41,931 nucleotides of DNA from Nitrososphaerales archaeon (GTDB lineage Archaea > Thermoproteota > Nitrososphaeria > Conexivisphaerales > Conexivisphaeraceae), in NCBI GenBank assembly GCA_023256385.1, contig JAGDXL010000019.1, forward strand, positions 1 to 41,931. Reading direction: 5' to 3'. Shown in pieces: positions 8,259 to 16,419 of the stretch. The translations under genes were made by a program, and so were the position numbers. A model generated the notes under the pieces. It saw nothing but the letters and a program-made list of their open reading frames with translations. It did no database searches and was not told where the DNA came from. Within the stretch, counting starts at the first letter, position 1, and every line of letters begins with the position of its first letter.

Positions 8259-8355
8259 CGCACACCTCACGGATTCCCGGTTCCTATAACCGTATCGGAA
8301 GTCAACCCGCACGTTCGCGCAAAGATATCACAACCGGAATCGCGTCAAACGCGCA

Positions 8356-9096
8356 TTACCATCGGATTCCCAGCTCCTCCAAGACTGCCTGATAGGAACG
8401 ATCGTCCATCTCCTCCTTGTATTTCTTGAGCGCCTGCACGAGCGACCTATCTGGTATCCTGCCAATCATGCGCGCTATCGCGCTCGCGAGCGATGTTACG
8501 TTTGCCGGCCTTCTCGAGGCACTTGCCGACCCGAAGTCCAGTATCTCCGGGCCTTCAGATGTCACGAGGACGTGATCGCCAGGGTTATGCAGCTCTCCAT
8601 GGTCTATATGCGCAGCGTCGAGCGCCCGTGCCTTATCCAGCGCGAGCGAAAGCGTGCGCTTGGACCTGTCCACCCCAACCTCTCCGTTCCTCAGAAATGT
8701 CGCCAGCGGCATTCCTATCAGCAACTCCATCAATAGAATATCTTCATCCCATCCCACAAGCTCAGGGCCCACGCCGGCTAGGTTAGCCGCGCGCAGCATC
8801 GCACCCTCGAATTTCAGGTCGATGACCGGCGCATCGACGCGCCTCACCTTGGCGGCGGCCAGTTCTCCCCGGACGTTGCACATGAGCACTATTGACGACT
8901 TGCCCTTCCCTAGGACCCTAAAACCGTCGATGATAGTTTCTCCCTCATCCGCGATGGCGTCCACGCCTAGCGCCTCCAGCTCCCTAGCCGCGCGCAGTGC
9001 GGCGGCGCGATCTCCAGTGGGATATGCCAGGAGCTCCGGCGCCTCCTCGGCTATCTCCCACGGATCATGCCAGCTGACGCCCGTATGCAAGCCCAC
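8356..9096 (-). CDS. Predicted archaeal Ser/Thr protein kinase, COG2112 type
   Basis: A small atypical kinase. A glycine-rich loop (LGKGKSS) is followed by the ATP-binding lysine in AAKVRR, a catalytic-loop-like segment HGELHNPGDHV, and the DFG motif in ILDFGSAS. The usual catalytic Asp of the HxD motif appears as Glu (HGEL). It follows cca and overlaps its end. The start is uncertain: ATG 9120, GTG 9096 and TTG 9090 are all in frame; the GTG is chosen to limit the overlap to 32 nt and fit family length. The track start at 9234 lies deep within cca and is unlikely. The target is unknown. Confidence 0.75.
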   Translation of the reverse strand: MGLHTGVSWHDPWEIAEEAPELLAYPTGDRAAALRAARELEALGVDAIADEGETIIDGFRVLGKGKSSIVLMCNVRGELAAAKVRRVDAPVIDLKFEGAMLRAANLAGVGPELVGWDEDILLMELLIGMPLATFLRNGEVGVDRSKRTLSLALDKARALDAAHIDHGELHNPGDHVLVTSEGPEILDFGSASASRRPANVTSLASAIARMIGRIPDRSLVQALKKYKEEMDDRSYQAVLEELGIRW

Positions 9097-10426
9097 TGAG
9101 GCTCTTCCGCGCGGATTCATCCCCGTGCAACGCCTCCATTCCCTGCAGTATACGCGCCGAGCGCAGCACGCCCTCAAGTCCCCTGGAAGCTCCGGCGATT
9201 CTGACTGGATCCCTAATTGCCGCGCGGAGCTCATCGAAGGCGCTTCTTTCCTCGGCGATCAGCGTAGAGAACATGCGGCCGTTCTCATCTATCCATACTG
9301 GCCCCTTATCCTTGGATGCGTCTAGGAACTGCCTCCGCGCCTCTGCCATCATGATATGTGGTCCCCTCCTGAGCTCCACGCGGCAGCACCTGAGGCTGTC
9401 CAGCAGGAGCGAGACGGCGATAGTCCTATCGTCTTCGCCGGCTGCATACGCGAGCACTTCGAACCCCCTGGACCCCAGATATCTCGACAGCCCCCTGACA
9501 GTTCTCCAGAGCTCACCCCAGAGGATGTCCTCCGGCTCCGATGGCTTCTCGATGACCAGTGTGATGGAGTTCGGGGCCACGTCCTCCGGCTCCAGAGGCC
9601 TTCCAAGGGATGCCTGCCTCTCGAAGAACTCCCCGCGCGGATGCTCCAGGAATGCCTCCGAGGATGCGATGAACCTTCCAAGGCTCCAGGCGGAAACTGC
9701 TGCCCCCAGATTCCTCCTGGGATCCACCGGATCTGGCACTATTATCAATGCTCCTGCCCGTTGTTGAGGCCTGAAGTCCGCCGGAAGCGTCTCCAGCGCC
9801 AGCACCTCCCCCATTCTCCAGGAGGTGGCTGCCCTCATGAGTTCGATTAGGCCACCATACTTCAGCACCAGCACCTCCACCAGATATCCGCTGAACCCGC
9901 GCACCTTTATCTCGGCGCCGTAGACGCCTTGAGCTATCATGAACGCCTTAGCGACCCTTATCTCGTCCCTCATGGCATCCGTGAGCCTGGCCAATAGGTA
10001 CTCAGTGTGATATGGCGATCTGTCCGCCGCGCTAATCCACCGTCCGCGCTGCACTCTATAACAAGGCACGACCTCCACGTCGATGCCGTCGACCTTTCCG
10101 CTCAGGTATGGATGCTCAGCGTACTTTCTCTCCACACGCTCGGCTCCCATAATGTCGAGGGCTCTTCCGGCGACCCTCAGTCCTTCGTCCTCGAGGTTCA
10201 CTCCCGGCTGGAGAAGTACAAATACGTCTATGTCGGCATGGCCCGCTAGCCACGTGCCGTGCGCATAGGATCCTCCGAGCCTCGCCTCGCCCTCCAGTCC
10301 CAGATCGGCCAGCGCACGTGCTGCCGCGTTCAGCGCCCTGGAGGCGATCCCTCCAACTCTTTCTCTCTCCTCGGGCGAAGGCCTCAGCCTCGCCTTAACC
10401 TCCTCCACTACCTCCTCCGGCCTCAA
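9065..10426 (-). CDS. cca: CCA-adding enzyme, archaeal class I tRNA nucleotidyltransferase
   Basis: Adds CCA to tRNA 3' ends; none of the tRNA genes in this window encodes CCA. The nucleotidyltransferase signature GGSYAHGTWLAGHADIDVFV sits near residues 46-66, followed by the third carboxylate region (DGIDVEVVP), then the archaeal central and tail domains. The 453-aa length is normal. The start is TTG, overlapping the thpR end by 32 nt, with GAGGTG a short way upstream. Middle gene of a thpR-cca-kinase operon. Confidence 0.95.
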   Translation of the reverse strand: MRPEEVVEEVKARLRPSPEERERVGGIASRALNAAARALADLGLEGEARLGGSYAHGTWLAGHADIDVFVLLQPGVNLEDEGLRVAGRALDIMGAERVERKYAEHPYLSGKVDGIDVEVVPCYRVQRGRWISAADRSPYHTEYLLARLTDAMRDEIRVAKAFMIAQGVYGAEIKVRGFSGYLVEVLVLKYGGLIELMRAATSWRMGEVLALETLPADFRPQQRAGALIIVPDPVDPRRNLGAAVSAWSLGRFIASSEAFLEHPRGEFFERQASLGRPLEPEDVAPNSITLVIEKPSEPEDILWGELWRTVRGLSRYLGSRGFEVLAYAAGEDDRTIAVSLLLDSLRCCRVELRRGPHIMMAEARRQFLDASKDKGPVWIDENGRMFSTLIAEERSAFDELRAAIRDPVRIAGASRGLEGVLRSARILQGMEALHGDESARKSLSGLAYGRQLA

Positions 10427-10973
10427 CCAGTGGATACACCTCTATGTCGGTGTAGACAGGTCCGGTCCGCGACAGGATGCTCCTCTTCAACTTGAACTCC
10501 GCGACGTTCAGCCTCCCGAAGTCGTAATCGCCGTACTCCTTGAGCACGTCCATCGTGCCGTGAGACCTGCCCTTGACCCTCGCTATTGTGAGGTGCGCAG
10601 CGAATCCCTCATCCTCCCTCGGCACTATACCCCTCAATGCCCTCTCCACGCCATCCCTCAATTTTCTGAGGTCATCCTCCCCTTCCTCCACGCCGATCCA
10701 CAGCACGCGTGGATTGCTGGGTGATGGGAACGCACCCAGCCCCCTGAGCGAAGCGGTGAACGGATGGTACCTCACAGTCCTCAGGGCATCGGCTATCCTG
10801 CTGACGGCGCCCTCCTCCACCTCACCTATGAACCTGAGCGTCAGGTGCAAGTTCTCCTCCTCCACAGGCTTCACCCTGAGGTTTGTCTCGAGCGCGTTCC
10901 TTATGGTCCTATAGGTCTTCAGGCCGTCGCCCTCCAACCTTACGTCCACTGCGACGAAGCACCTGACAGGCAT
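10395..10973 (-). CDS. thpR: RNA 2',3'-cyclic phosphodiesterase (2'-5' RNA ligase family)
   Basis: A 2H phosphoesterase, with HLTL at H43 and HLTI at H127 as the two catalytic motifs. The family hydrolyses 2',3'-cyclic phosphates in RNA and was originally described as a tRNA 2'-5' ligase. At 192 aa it is of usual size. It is the first gene of the thpR-cca-kinase operon, with a TATA box (10997-11004) 27 nt before the ATG. The pairing with cca suggests a role in tRNA end maturation or repair. Confidence 0.92.
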   Translation of the reverse strand: MPVRCFVAVDVRLEGDGLKTYRTIRNALETNLRVKPVEEENLHLTLRFIGEVEEGAVSRIADALRTVRYHPFTASLRGLGAFPSPSNPRVLWIGVEEGEDDLRKLRDGVERALRGIVPREDEGFAAHLTIARVKGRSHGTMDVLKEYGDYDFGRLNVAEFKLKRSILSRTGPVYTDIEVYPLVEAGGGSGGG

Positions 10974-10996
10974 CGTGTATACGCCGCGGCCCCGGG

Positions 10997-11004
10997 TTTT
11001 ATAG
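10997..11004 (-). promoter_or_regulatory. TATA box of thpR-cca operon
   Basis: CTATAAAA on the minus strand, centred 27 nt upstream of the thpR start. A divergent TATAAATAAAAT at 11026-11037 faces the UPF0200 gene. Confidence 0.7.
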
Positions 11005-11134
11005 TTCTTTACTCGACTTCTGGTGTATAAATAAAATCCATTTCAAGATGCCGCGCTCATTCATTGCCCGTCCTCTCCCCCGGGAACTCTGCCCGACCCT
11101 AAACCTAATTTGGGCGCACACAGCATCGGGCGCG

Positions 11135-11731
11135 ATGGACGGGAACGATGCGCCCCTCATTGTGGGGATAACTGGCATGCCTGGCGCCGGAAAGACCACG
11201 GCTGCTGGATATCTCTCCAGGGTCGGCTACGGCATTATATCAATGGGCGACGTGATAAGGGAGGAGGTCCGTCGTAGGGGGCTCAAGCCAGGACTGGAGA
11301 GTCAGCTGCGCGTCATGGAGCTGGTGAGGAAGGAGCATGGGCCGGCCGCGCTGGCGGTGCTCCTCGAGTCAAAGATAACCTCGATGGACGGGCGCGTCAT
11401 AGTGATAGATGGTATAAGGTCCCCCGAGGAGGTGGCGCATCTGGGAAGGCTCGGTAGCGTGAGGATACTGGCCATCCACGCCTCGCCCGCCAAGCGCTTC
11501 GAGTACCTGAGAGGTCGGGGGAGGCACGATGATCCACACACATGGGAGGAATTCCGTTCCAGGGATTCCGCGGAACTCTCGCTGAGGATAGGCGATGTGA
11601 TAGCGCTGGCGGACGGCATGATAGTCAACGAGCGCACAACTAAGGATGAGCTGGGAGGGAGCGCCGTCGATGCCGTGAGGTCCTGGGTGAACGAGCTTGA
11701 GGGCTCCGTCCGAGCAGGAAATCAGGGTTAG
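11135..11731 (+). CDS. UPF0200 family P-loop nucleotide kinase-like protein
   Basis: A P-loop NTPase of the archaeal UPF0200 family, related to adenylate and dephospho-CoA kinases. The Walker A is GMPGAGKTT, followed by an ISMGDVIREEVRRRGL segment typical of nucleotide kinases, a Walker B-like VIVIDGIRSPEE, and an RGR lid-like motif. The track start at 11048 lies only about 18 nt after the TATAAATAAAAT box and should precede the transcript; the in-frame ATG 11135 places the P-loop at the N-terminus as in the family. Its substrate is unknown. The COG1325 gene overlaps its end. Confidence 0.8.
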   Translation: MDGNDAPLIVGITGMPGAGKTTAAGYLSRVGYGIISMGDVIREEVRRRGLKPGLESQLRVMELVRKEHGPAALAVLLESKITSMDGRVIVIDGIRSPEEVAHLGRLGSVRILAIHASPAKRFEYLRGRGRHDDPHTWEEFRSRDSAELSLRIGDVIALADGMIVNERTTKDELGGSAVDAVRSWVNELEGSVRAGNQG

Positions 11732-12128
11732 AGCGGAGGCGTGGTTGAACCCGAGCGAGGACGCCTCCAAGGTCATGCGCGCGATGATGAACGTACTGGG
11801 AGGTAGAAGGGCGGGCGACGTGGTCGAGCGGGTCGAGGATCACCTGATAGTGGTGGAGGCCTCGGGCGTACAACCGCTTTTCGCCCTGCGCGATCAGGCC
11901 AGATACAGGCGCGTGATGGCCGCGCTCCGCCGGCTCTTGATGGAGAACAGGGCCGGCAACCGTACCCACGTCTACATAAATAGGCAAGCAGCATATGTGG
12001 GCCGCATATCGTTCATCGAGGACGAGGACGAATCACCGCTGGGGCCCATAGTTCTGAGGCTCGAGTCCGAGGATCTAGATTCATTGATCAATTGGCTGGT
12101 CCCTGAGAAGGAGTCCCTCAGGCGCTAG
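11697..12128 (+). CDS. COG1325 RNA-binding protein
   Basis: Archaeal RNA-binding protein of the COG1325 type, a short conserved family often encoded near exosome or tRNA genes. The 143-aa protein contains DHLIVVEASG and the conserved NRAGNRTHVYINRQAAYVG segment. The TTG start at 11697 is supported by GGTGA at 11686-11690, 6 nt upstream. It overlaps the UPF0200 gene by 35 nt and converges with rnz, sharing 48 nt of antisense coding sequence. The exact RNA target is unknown. Confidence 0.8.
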   Translation: MRAPSEQEIRVRAEAWLNPSEDASKVMRAMMNVLGGRRAGDVVERVEDHLIVVEASGVQPLFALRDQARYRRVMAALRRLLMENRAGNRTHVYINRQAAYVGRISFIEDEDESPLGPIVLRLESEDLDSLINWLVPEKESLRR

Positions 12129-13028
12129 GACGAACGTCCTGCCCTCCTTTGCCAGATGTACATTCTGGAACTCCTTCCTAGCTTCCCTCAGAAGCAGGTC
12201 CAGATCCCTGTACCTATTGCTGAAGTGCGTGAGCACTAGGTGCTTGACTCCGGCCCTCGCGGCGACCCTTCCGGCCTCCTTAGCCGTGGAGTGCATGTTC
12301 TCGAGCGCCCTGCCACGGTCGCGCGTGGAGAACGTTGCCTCATGCACGAGCAGGTCCGCGCCCCTGAACAGCTCCACGAGCCTGCGGGTTGGGCGCGTGT
12401 CGCCGGAGTAGGCTATTGAAGTCCTGACCTCCAGCGGATCCAGGACATCCTCGGGCCTCACGGTCCTTCCATCCACGTTCACGGACGCCCCCGCCTGGAG
12501 CGTCTTCCACAGCGGACCTACTGGCACTCTCAGCGCCCTCGCCCTTTCTGGATGGAATTTCCCGGGCCTCCTGAAGTCCAGTCTGTACGCGTAGTTGGGC
12601 GCAGTGTGCCGTCCCAGCGCGGTTCTCACGGTGGCGCCGCATATCTCGAGCTCAAGGCCATCCCTCACATCGTGGAAATCCAGCTCGAATGTAAGTCCAG
12701 CCCGCATGCGGTCGAGCGCCGTGACCAGGAATCCCCTGAGGCCCCGGGGGCCCATCAGGTGCACTTCCCGGGTCCTGCCGGACAGGCTCAGGCTCAACAG
12801 GAGCCCCGGGATCCCCAACACGTGGTCCCCATGCATGTGCGAGATCAAGATGCACAGCTTCCTGTTGACGTATCTCAGTCCGAGCTCCTGCATCGCGTAC
12901 TGCGTTCCCTCGCCGCAGTCCAGCATGAAATATGCGTCCTCGGATCTCACGAGCGCCGCTGGCAATCTCCTTCCGTAGCCCGGCGATGCCGAGGCGGTGC
13001 CGAGGAACGTGATCTCATACAGGCTCAG
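12081..13028 (-). CDS. rnz: tRNase Z, 3' processing endoribonuclease, CTG start
   Basis: Metallo-beta-lactamase-fold RNase that cuts the 3' trailer from tRNA precursors. Metal motif HMHGDH, plus AYSGDTRPT, HEATFS and THFSNRY segments, are visible. The track ORF begins at TTG 12965 and lacks the essential first strand. The frame continues upstream as SLYEITFLGTASASPGYGRR, the family N-terminus, with no ATG/GTG/TTG but a CTG at 13028. That CTG overlaps the stop of the preceding methyltransferase gene as CTGA, the same geometry as ATGA couplings, and GGTGA lies 7 nt upstream. The full length is then 315 aa. Confidence 0.93.
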   Translation of the reverse strand: MSLYEITFLGTASASPGYGRRLPAALVRSEDAYFMLDCGEGTQYAMQELGLRYVNRKLCILISHMHGDHVLGIPGLLLSLSLSGRTREVHLMGPRGLRGFLVTALDRMRAGLTFELDFHDVRDGLELEICGATVRTALGRHTAPNYAYRLDFRRPGKFHPERARALRVPVGPLWKTLQAGASVNVDGRTVRPEDVLDPLEVRTSIAYSGDTRPTRRLVELFRGADLLVHEATFSTRDRGRALENMHSTAKEAGRVAARAGVKHLVLTHFSNRYRDLDLLLREARKEFQNVHLAKEGRTFVLAPEGLLLRDQPIDQ

Positions 13029-14002
13029 CGCCCGGTCACCTTGTACACGAATATCTTCCTAGTGAGCGCATCGTGGACCTTGTGTAAATACGTTTCCAGG
13101 AGATTTACACCGTTCGCGGATGCCGGCTGCACGCGCTCCCTCACCATCAGCGCAGCATACCCACCGGGCTCGAGGAAATCCGGTAGCTCCTCCACAATGT
13201 GCCGTAGGAGCTCTTCCGTTGTGGAACCCATGGCGCTGCTCATCCTGCCATATGGAAGATCCGACGCCACGCAGTTGGCGCGCGAAATGGGGAGGACCCT
13301 CGCGTCACCCCTCACTATTCCTCCTAGAGATCCACGCCACTTAACGTTCTTGAGGGATCCCCGCGCCATGCGCCAGTCCAGGTCCACGCCCACCGGAAGA
13401 CATCCCACATCCTCGGCCTCCTCCAGCACCCCACCCGTGCCTGAGAATGGATCCAGCAGCACCCCGCCCATCCTCGGCCTGCTCAGATTCACCAGGGCGC
13501 GCGCCAACCTGGGCACCAGCACCGATGGGTGACGGAATGGCCTGCTGCGGACGTCCTTGAGCCGCCATTTGCCCTTATGCGGGTGAATGACCGCCACGTA
13601 CGTAGTGTCGCCCATGCGGTACGCCTTCAACACTGCACCCGGCCTCCTGACGTCCACGCGCACGCCCGCACTGATCAGCCGCTCACCGAGCAATATGGTG
13701 ACGCGCTCGTTTAGCTCACTTCCAAAGCCCTCGGCATCGGCCTTGGCAGGCACCTCAATCGAAGGTATCTCCATCGCGGCCGAATAGAGCTCGGTCGCGC
13801 GACCCCTCCACAGCAGCATTCCAGATTCCGACACGAAGCCACCCAGGCCTCCTAGGTCAACCTCCCTGGGGCATTCCAGCACGGCGACTGGGGGATTATA
13901 CTCTATGACGGCGTGGCCTCCTGCCATTGACTCACAGAGCGCCCTGGCCTCTCCAATCCCCAGATCCGGGTTATCCCCACTGAGCTTCGCGAATATCAGC
14001 AC
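13025..14002 (-). CDS. tRNA (guanine-10) N2-methyltransferase, TrmG10 type
   Basis: A 325-aa protein with an N-terminal THUMP-like half and a C-terminal Rossmann methyltransferase. The AdoMet motif is LLDPFSGTGGVLEEA, and the catalytic motif DLPYGR corresponds to the D/N-P-P-Y motif of N2-guanine methylases of the Trm11/TrmG10 group. GTG start at 14002; a weak TTAAACC-type box lies about 30 nt upstream. It is cotranscribed and translationally coupled with rnz, both acting on tRNA. Confidence 0.88.
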   Translation of the reverse strand: MLIFAKLSGDNPDLGIGEARALCESMAGGHAVIEYNPPVAVLECPREVDLGGLGGFVSESGMLLWRGRATELYSAAMEIPSIEVPAKADAEGFGSELNERVTILLGERLISAGVRVDVRRPGAVLKAYRMGDTTYVAVIHPHKGKWRLKDVRSRPFRHPSVLVPRLARALVNLSRPRMGGVLLDPFSGTGGVLEEAEDVGCLPVGVDLDWRMARGSLKNVKWRGSLGGIVRGDARVLPISRANCVASDLPYGRMSSAMGSTTEELLRHIVEELPDFLEPGGYAALMVRERVQPASANGVNLLETYLHKVHDALTRKIFVYKVTGR

Positions 14003-14133
14003 GTGAAGCGCGGATCAAGTCCGCTTGTGGTTTAACCTTTCGGGGCATCGGTCCGCGGCTTACTTTAAACAAGCGCGTTTGCATGGTGGTTCCTGGCAAA
14101 TCCTTATATTGCTTCTTAATGTCAAATGAATAT

Positions 14134-14859
14134 GTGTCATCATCATGCGATGTGTTCCCCCACATATCATATCTCACGGCCATGGGCAGGACCGTTGTAC
14201 TAGTCACGGAGATCCACGGCCAGAAGATCACGAGAAGCCTGATATCGGAGGGGGTCCTAGTGACGGGGTCAAAGGAACACCTCAGGTTCTACGACTTGGC
14301 CCTGAAGTCCGGCAAATCGGAGATCGTGGAGGGCGACCACAGGATATTGCTGGAGGTGATAGGCCCCTCGCCGGGTCTACTCGTGGTGGGTTCAGGGCCA
14401 GTGGCTGCATCCGTGGCGCGCATAGCTAGGGACGCCGGAATACCGGTCGCACATCTCTCCGAGGAGCCCTATCAATCCGAGGAAATAATGACGGCCTCGC
14501 TGGACGCATTCGACAGTGCACTCACGGAAGGAGCGTTCGTCGTGGTCGCCAACGAGGGAGGAAGTCCCTACGACGTCGACGTCGTCGAGAAGGCCCTAAG
14601 GAAGGGAGCGAAATATGTCGGTCTTATGGCGAGCGAGAGGAGGGCGCGCGAATCCATAGAGGAACTGCTCAGGAGGGGAATTCCAATGGACATCGTGCGG
14701 GGTAGGCTCCACACGCCTGCCGGGCTTGACTTGGGCGGTAGAGGCGCCGGCGAGATCTCACTCTCGATAGTTGCCGAGGTCCTCAAGGTTATGCGTGCCG
14801 GATCCGGTCGTCACCTCAGCGAATTGAAGGGGCCACTATCCGAGCGTCCACGAGAATAG
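14134..14859 (+). CDS. XdhC/CoxI family protein (molybdenum-enzyme maturation)
   Basis: Contains the XdhC C-terminal Rossmann domain: LLVVGSGPVAASVARIARDAGI as dinucleotide-type loop, then GAKYVGLMASERRA and LHTPAGLDLGGRGAGEISLSIVAEVL, the hallmark end of this family. These proteins sulfurate or insert molybdenum cofactor into xanthine- or CO-dehydrogenase-type hydroxylases; none is encoded in the window. The TATA box CTTATATT (14103-14110) predicts a transcript start near 14133, which coincides with an in-frame GTG at 14134. The track start (14083) and ATG 14119 lie upstream of that. The N-terminal XdhC part is short and diverged. 14860-15069 shows nothing. Confidence 0.78.
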   Translation: MSSSCDVFPHISYLTAMGRTVVLVTEIHGQKITRSLISEGVLVTGSKEHLRFYDLALKSGKSEIVEGDHRILLEVIGPSPGLLVVGSGPVAASVARIARDAGIPVAHLSEEPYQSEEIMTASLDAFDSALTEGAFVVVANEGGSPYDVDVVEKALRKGAKYVGLMASERRARESIEELLRRGIPMDIVRGRLHTPAGLDLGGRGAGEISLSIVAEVLKVMRAGSGRHLSELKGPLSERPRE

Positions 14860-15069
14860 CAAGAGTGTTCATCATCAGGAAGATGGTTGAATCGTTAGAT
14901 TCGTACAGGTCGCGAATATCCATTGATTGTCACAGCGCATAGAATTAAAGCAATACAATACGGTCAAAGTTCACGCCCGCGGAGATCACATCGGGTTAGG
15001 TAAGCCATTCAACGCCGTTAGATGCTGATAGCCGAAGCAGGAAATAGCTCTTTGAGGAATAAAGGGGCG

Positions 15070-15822
15070 TCAGAGAGCCAGTGCCGCGCTGGTCAATGCA
15101 CCAGCCAGCGTTATTTTCGAGTACGGATTATCCATGCTATCCGATGCCACTATGCGTTCCGGGAGGTCTGTGAGCATCTCGCTACATCCTATATGTGGTA
15201 CAGCGTAGTATGCTGCGCGCAGACGCATCAGTTTCCCCAGCTCATCACACGAGGTCACTAGGTCCCACAGGAGTACTTCTCCGTCGAGCACCTCCAGCTC
15301 ATCTAGGCGATCGCTTGGCATCACTCTGAGCTCCGCTCCTACCAGCTCCGCGAATGCCTCTGCCCTATTCTCTAACCTGGGCGGTGCAGCCACATGCATC
15401 TTCACGATCTTTCCAGAGAGCCATTTCGCTATCTCCGGATAAGCGGATACAGCCACTAGCGGTGTCCTAAGCGCGGTAACAACTTCTGGTAGTGGATCAG
15501 ACACTATCACATGATCAGCACCCATTAGATCAAGGCCGCCCGCCAAGTACTGAAGCACCCTTCCCTCAGCCTTTATACCCATGTATGGCACAGCGAGCAC
15601 AATTCTACGGGCCCTCCCCGAGATCCTCTCAGAAACCGAGATCGCGCTGTTCAGGTAGTACTCGAATGGCTCCGCCATCGGGTGCACCACAAGTGCCTCC
15701 ATGCCCTCCACGTCATCACCGCGCACAGAGTCCCATCTGTAGATCTTCGCCCTGAGCGATTCGGACAGCGCCCTGACCAGCGACGAGACATACGGTCCCT
15801 CCACGAGGACTAGATCCCTCAC
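15070..15822 (-). CDS. Diverged ribose-phosphate pyrophosphokinase-like protein
   Basis: Resembles PRPP synthase in layout (about 250 aa): VPYMGIKAEGRV sits where the enzyme has PYFGYARQD, and the end ASDSMDNPYSKITLAGALTSAAL matches the C-terminus of archaeal PRPP synthases. The PRPP-binding loop (DD-GISTGGT type) is replaced by LLWDLVTSCDEL, so catalysis in the normal way is doubtful. It may be a regulatory or repurposed paralogue like the PRPP synthase-associated proteins. GTG start with ACTTAAAAAT box (15844-15853) 27 nt upstream. Not in an operon. Confidence 0.6.
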   Translation of the reverse strand: MRDLVLVEGPYVSSLVRALSESLRAKIYRWDSVRGDDVEGMEALVVHPMAEPFEYYLNSAISVSERISGRARRIVLAVPYMGIKAEGRVLQYLAGGLDLMGADHVIVSDPLPEVVTALRTPLVAVSAYPEIAKWLSGKIVKMHVAAPPRLENRAEAFAELVGAELRVMPSDRLDELEVLDGEVLLWDLVTSCDELGKLMRLRAAYYAVPHIGCSEMLTDLPERIVASDSMDNPYSKITLAGALTSAALAL

Positions 15823-15904
15823 GACTTGGATTGAGGCTAACGTATTTTTAAGTCATGGTTTTCCGAGTCCTATCATCTTATATGTCGATTGATTATATTC
15901 TATC

Positions 15905-16336
15905 ATGAGGTCGAGGCGCGTGCATGAGATCTCCGACCCGCTCGTGCGCAGGTGGATAGAGGACGCCCGGCATGGGAGCGAGGAGACTTCGCTCCAGAAG
16001 CTCCGCACATACGGCACGTTCATGGTGCTCGCGCTCATGGGCCCCCTCATAGTCTCGTTCATCATCTGGATCATCGGGAGCGCCTTCGCCGCCGGGGGAG
16101 GAAAGGCGCCCGGGATCACGTACGGGATCTACATGATACCAGGGAACCAGAGCGGCGTCAGCTACCTATGGATAAACAGCCCGGCGAACGGCGGCGTCGC
16201 GTCCTCGCCAGCGTTCCCCACGGTCATGCTCACGATCCTGAACTCGCTCATAGTGATAATATAGATAGTGGCCGCGCTCTTCCTGGGGATAGAGCTGATC
16301 GTGTCATTCTTCAGCTACTACAGCGAGCGCCGCTGA
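15905..16336 (+). CDS. Membrane protein with in-frame amber codon
   Basis: A small protein with an N-terminal cytosolic segment and one hydrophobic helix (about residues 39-62), then a polar glycine-rich outside segment, then a second hydrophobic stretch. That second stretch is cut by TAG at 16262-16264. Reading on in the same frame gives IVAALFLGIELIVSFFSYYSERR and then TGA, completing a good membrane helix with a basic cytosolic tail. The real or ancestral protein is therefore 143 codons rather than the 119 aa of the ORF track. The TAG may be a nonsense mutation, a sequencing error, or a decoded amber. CTTATATG at 15877-15884 is about 24 nt before the ATG. No family recognised. Confidence 0.55.
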
Positions 16337-16349
16337 CAGCGATCCGTGC

Positions 16350-16406
16350 TGCATTGATGATGAGGTGCTGTCTCTCCATTATGATAGAAAAATCGGACTG
16401 AGGTGG
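16350..16406 (+). ncRNA. Possible box C/D sRNA
   Basis: In the gap between two genes, ATGATGA (16357-16363) could be box C and CTGA (16398-16401) box D, with TGATAGA (16382-16388) as an imperfect C' box. The segment before box D (9 nt) could be a guide. A clear D' box is missing and the flanking stem is weak, so this is only a candidate. Confidence 0.2.
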
Positions 16407-16419
16407 CGCGACCTTCCCG

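Noticed and set aside
16255-16336. Pyrrolysine as the explanation of the amber codon
   Set aside because: No Pyl genes in the window, and the protein is not a methylamine methyltransferase; a nonsense mutation is simpler.
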